NCBI GenBank assembly: GCA_031394355.1
Contig: JANNSU010000040.1
Span: 1-64,000, forward strand
DNA length: 64,000 bases
DNA from: JAEUMY01 sp031394355
Lineage (GTDB): Bacteria; Pseudomonadota; Gammaproteobacteria; Burkholderiales; Usitatibacteraceae
Reading direction: 5' to 3'
Part shown: piece after piece, positions 61,531-64,000 of the stretch
How the letters are laid out: each line of letters begins with the position of its first letter
Position numbering within the stretch: position 1 is the first letter of the stretch
Position numbers and translations under genes: made by a program
The notes under the pieces: generated by a model
Seen by the model: only the letters and a program-made list of their open reading frames with translations
Told to the model about the DNA's origin: nothing
The model's database searches: none

Positions 61531-62460
61531 ATGACAATCGCACTGGTCGTACATGGTGGCGCCGGCAAGTGGCGTCCGGGTTCGGATGACGAAGCCATTG
61601 CAGGTGTTGCGGCGGCGGTTGAGGTCGGCCGTGAAATCCTCGCGGCGGGAGGCGCGGCACTGGATGCGGCCTGCGCAGCGGCCGTGGTGCTGGAAGACAA
61701 CCCCATCTTCAACGCGGGCACTGGCGGCACGCTCAACTTCGATGGCTTCGTCGAACTCGATGCCTGCCTCATGGAAAGCGAATATTCGCAGGTGGGTGCA
61801 GTGTCGGGTTTGCAGAGGGTGAAGAATCCCGTCCTCGTTGCCCGAAAAGTGATGGAAGAGACCGACCACTGCATGCTGACTGGCGACGGCGCACTGCGGT
61901 TCGCGCGTACGATGGGCTTCGATGACTACGATCCCATCACCGCAGAACGCCGCCGCGACTGGGAAGACAAGAAGGCCAAACTGGATGAGTCCATGCAGGA
62001 GCGCGCATTCAAGACGCGCCGATTCCTTAAGCAGCATCCCGAGTATGCGGGTGGCACGATCGGCGTCGTCGCACTGGATGAGCGCGGCGTGTTGTGTGCC
62101 GCCACGTCCACCGGCGGCTACACGCTGAAGCTTGCTGGTCGCGTAGGGGATTCGCCCATTCCTGGCGCTGGCAACTACGCTGACAAAGTTGTGGGCGCGT
62201 CTGCCACCGGCACGGGTGAATACGTGATGCGTTCACTCGCAACGCGGCAGATCGCCGACTATGTCCGCAGCGGCATGAAGCTGGATGCGGCCATGTCGCG
62301 CATGCTGGATGAGCTGGTGCGCGACTACAACGCGGATGTGGGCTTCATCGCCATTGATGCAATGGGCAATGTGGCTGCGCAGCATCGCACCGAGTCCATG
62401 CCGCACGGGTACTTCGTCGGGACTGGTCCGATTGTGGCTCAAGCACGGGTGGCGAAGTGA
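61531..62460 (+). CDS. Isoaspartyl peptidase/L-asparaginase (plant-type, Ntn-hydrolase)
   Basis: 309 residues from ATG 61531 (MTIALVVHGGAGKWRPGSDDEA); the frame extends upstream through the repeat, not conserved. GGTIGVVALDERGVLCAATSTGGYTLKLAGRVGDSPIPGAGNYAD places the self-cleavage nucleophile at T176. It would remove N-terminal isoaspartyl residues from peptides or hydrolyse asparagine. One palindrome in the gene (EYS, residues 84-86). Its stop overlaps the next gene by four bases. Confidence 0.92.
   Translation: MTIALVVHGGAGKWRPGSDDEAIAGVAAAVEVGREILAAGGAALDAACAAAVVLEDNPIFNAGTGGTLNFDGFVELDACLMESEYSQVGAVSGLQRVKNPVLVARKVMEETDHCMLTGDGALRFARTMGFDDYDPITAERRRDWEDKKAKLDESMQERAFKTRRFLKQHPEYAGGTIGVVALDERGVLCAATSTGGYTLKLAGRVGDSPIPGAGNYADKVVGASATGTGEYVMRSLATRQIADYVRSGMKLDAAMSRMLDELVRDYNADVGFIAIDAMGNVAAQHRTESMPHGYFVGTGPIVAQARVAK
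61778..61789. repeat. GCGAATATTCGC palindrome, coding copy (EYS)
   Basis: Exact core in the isoaspartyl peptidase gene, read in MESEYSQVGAV. Confidence 0.95.
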
Positions 62461-62795
62461 CCACCGATTCACTGCTGGCGCCGGTCGATGCACAGCTCGC
62501 CGCCTACAACGCACAGGACGTCAATGCCTTCGTGGCGTGCTTTGCCGAGGATGTCGTGCTCGAAGATGGTGCGGGCAAGGTGATCTCCACCGGCCGTGAC
62601 GTCATGCGCGAGAACTATGCGCGCATGTTTGCGACCTACCCGCAGAATCGCGCAGAGATTCTGCACCGAATCGTGCAGGGCTCGTACGTCGTGGACCACG
62701 AACGCATCACGGGCCGCATGCCGGAGCCCGTCTATGCCGTGGCCATCTACCTGACTGAGAACGGCTTTATCCGCCACGTGCGCTTCCTGCGCTGA
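62457..62795 (+). CDS. NTF2-like/SnoaL-type small protein
   Basis: 112 residues from GTG 62457 (GTGA overlap with the peptidase stop). DAQLAAYNAQDVNAFVACFAEDVVLEDGAGKVISTGRDVMRENYARMFATYPQNRAEI is the cone-shaped NTF2-like fold seen in steroid isomerase-like proteins. Probably cotranscribed with the peptidase; activity unknown. Confidence 0.8.
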   Translation: MTTDSLLAPVDAQLAAYNAQDVNAFVACFAEDVVLEDGAGKVISTGRDVMRENYARMFATYPQNRAEILHRIVQGSYVVDHERITGRMPEPVYAVAIYLTENGFIRHVRFLR

Positions 62796-62909
62796 AGCGG
62801 TGCGCCGGTAGGGTGCCGTGCTGCGGGCATGCAGATTGCTTTGACACTTGCTAGTCAACTGTCAAAAGAGTGAAATACCACCGTGACGTTCTGACAGGAG
62901 AATCGAGTC

Positions 62910-63854
62910 ATGCTCCTCATACTCAGACCTATCGCGTTTCCGGGACCGCAGTCCGGTGCCAGTCGTCCCAGCTCGCTGTGGCTATGGGTGGCTGCTTTGC
63001 TGGTACTGGGCTGGGTGCACCATCATTGGCTGGGCTCACGCGCAATGCCTTCACGCGAGGTCAACGTCATGGCGCGCGTTGTCGCTACGGCGCAACCATC
63101 CGAGGCGACTGCGTCATACGCCACGTTCTACCGCGCGGCATCGGGCTCATCCGATCTCGGCACACTCATCGCCACGGCGCGGGAATCGTCCTCTACCGGC
63201 AGCCACTACCGTGCGCTCCGTGCGCTCGATTTCTGCGCCCGCCAGGCACGCTACATGCTCGACGATCGTCAGAATGATGCCAGCGATGCGATGGGCTTTG
63301 CGGACCCGCGGCAGGCTGCAGCGCTGATGCAGATTCGGGCGCTCTGTCATCACGATGTCGGCATGGGGCGGCCGGACTACTTCACGCTGGCGGAGGAAGG
63401 GCTGGAGCGGCCTGATCCCATACTTGCGCTGTCGCTCCGCCTTGAGCGACTGTCCGCCGCCCCCCACGAGAGCGGTGACCTGCAGGATCCTGCGCTCCGA
63501 CGCGATCTCATCGCGCGAATATTCGCAACCGGGGAACCGGCACTGCTGGGCGACATGGCGAGCGAGCTTTCGCTGTTATCGCCGCGTCTCACCTTTACTG
63601 TAGCGGGTGTCGAGGTGGAGCCGCATGCGCACGCCGCACTGCTCGCCGCGCTGCGCGATCTGGCCTGCGGCAGCACCGTCTGTGCGGATTCCAGCACCCG
63701 GGTACAGGAGCAGCTGCTGCGCTGTGCTGCCGCCGCACAGTGCGACCCGGCAACGGATAGTTCGCCAGCGACTTGGCAACGCGCACGCTTTCTTGCGCTG
63801 CTGCAGTTCAGCGGGGGTCGCGCGCTTGACTTCAGCTATCGCCCCGCGGCCTGA
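62910..63854 (+). CDS. Membrane-anchored protein of unknown function
   Basis: 314 residues from ATG with ACAGGAGAATCGAGTC upstream. One membrane helix (about 22-42, SLWLWVAALLVLGWVHHHWLG), then a largely helical periplasmic part with six cysteines (for example CARQARY, ALCHHD, LACGSTVCAD, LLRCAAAAQC). No family recognised. One palindrome (RIFA). Confidence 0.7.
   Translation: MLLILRPIAFPGPQSGASRPSSLWLWVAALLVLGWVHHHWLGSRAMPSREVNVMARVVATAQPSEATASYATFYRAASGSSDLGTLIATARESSSTGSHYRALRALDFCARQARYMLDDRQNDASDAMGFADPRQAAALMQIRALCHHDVGMGRPDYFTLAEEGLERPDPILALSLRLERLSAAPHESGDLQDPALRRDLIARIFATGEPALLGDMASELSLLSPRLTFTVAGVEVEPHAHAALLAALRDLACGSTVCADSSTRVQEQLLRCAAAAQCDPATDSSPATWQRARFLALLQFSGGRALDFSYRPAA
63515..63526. 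repeat. GCGAATATTCGC palindrome, coding copy (RIFA)
   Basis: Exact core in the unknown membrane-anchored gene, read in LIARIFATGEP. Confidence 0.95.
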
Positions 63855-63932
63855 CCCGCTTGCGTCAAGCCGTCACGCTGTAGTGGATCAATTGACGTAT
63901 GCTCACGTCGTTCTGTCCTCTTCGCTCAGCCC

Positions 63933-64000
63933 GTGCGCTACAAGATTCCTGTCTCGACGCTCGTTGTCATTCATACCCCCGATCTCGACGTGCTGCTACT
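63933..64000 (+). CDS. nudB: Nudix hydrolase, probable dihydroneopterin triphosphate diphosphatase, 5' end
   Basis: From GTG 63933 the frame reads MRYKIPVSTLVVIHTPDLDVLL and runs off the window. This is close to the usual NudB start, and nudB commonly lies downstream of aspS. NudB acts in folate synthesis. Only 22 residues are visible, before the Nudix box. Confidence 0.65.
   Translation, partial: MRYKIPVSTLVVIHTPDLDVLL

Noticed and set aside
108..63526. The iterated palindrome as a CRISPR, DNA uptake or chromosome segregation site
   Set aside because: Spacing is irregular with no spacers; uptake signals known to me are not perfect palindromes; copy density is far above that of parS-type sites.

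Overview
This window is a chromosomal segment of a proteobacterium, most probably a betaproteobacterium. One tuf copy, tRNA-Trp, secE-nusG, rplKAJL-rpoBC, rpsLG-fusA, a second tuf and then the S10, spc and alpha ribosomal clusters run head to tail, as in Burkholderia and Neisseria relatives. The order fmdB-DUF502-aspS...nudB at the right end is also typical of that group. No species can be named from the sequence alone.

Layout. 1-21961 (+): 3' end of tuf, tRNA-Trp, secE to rpsQ. 22032-26364 (-): a four-gene block inside the ribosomal supercluster, with reverse transsulfuration (cystathionine gamma-lyase/synthase and cystathionine beta-synthase) and an ECF42-like sigma factor next to its usual DGPF/YCII partner. 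26883-35689 (+): rplN to rplQ. 35843-40961 (-): a NarL-type two-component pair and a glycerate 2-kinase. 41040-44789: an Lrp regulator divergent from a probable lysine 6-dehydrogenase plus an ALDH7-type dehydrogenase (lysine to 2-aminoadipate), then a small membrane protein. 44774-46929 (-): threonine dehydrogenase and 2-amino-3-ketobutyrate CoA ligase (threonine to glycine plus acetyl-CoA). 47233-50125: a mercuric-reductase-like flavoprotein, an XRE-cupin regulator and an exported protein. 50236-58160: uvrA, MFS transporter, ssb, htpX, quinone oxidoreductase and ROK kinase. 58395-64000: fmdB, DUF502 protein, aspS, isoaspartyl peptidase, an NTF2-like protein, a membrane-anchored unknown and the start of nudB.

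The most striking non-gene signal is a short perfect palindrome, GCGAATATTCGC, often flanked by T and A to give 14 bp. I count 17 exact copies and three near copies in 64 kb, where chance predicts well under one. Nine exact copies lie in intergenic spacers, and three of those are extended into 22-30 bp palindromes. Eight lie inside genes, in all three reading frames. None lies inside a translation or RNA polymerase gene; in that part they sit only in spacers. The pattern resembles a genome-wide highly iterated palindrome such as cyanobacterial HIP1, but the sequence is different. Its function cannot be read from this window.

Other structures are an L10 leader, three consecutive hairpins between rplL and rpoB, intrinsic terminators after rpoC, rpsQ and rplQ, an 83-bp REP-like inverted repeat after the lysine dehydrogenase gene, a repeat built of ACACAGATGAACACGGAT-like units before the isoaspartyl peptidase gene, and a possible short RNA between two minus-strand genes.
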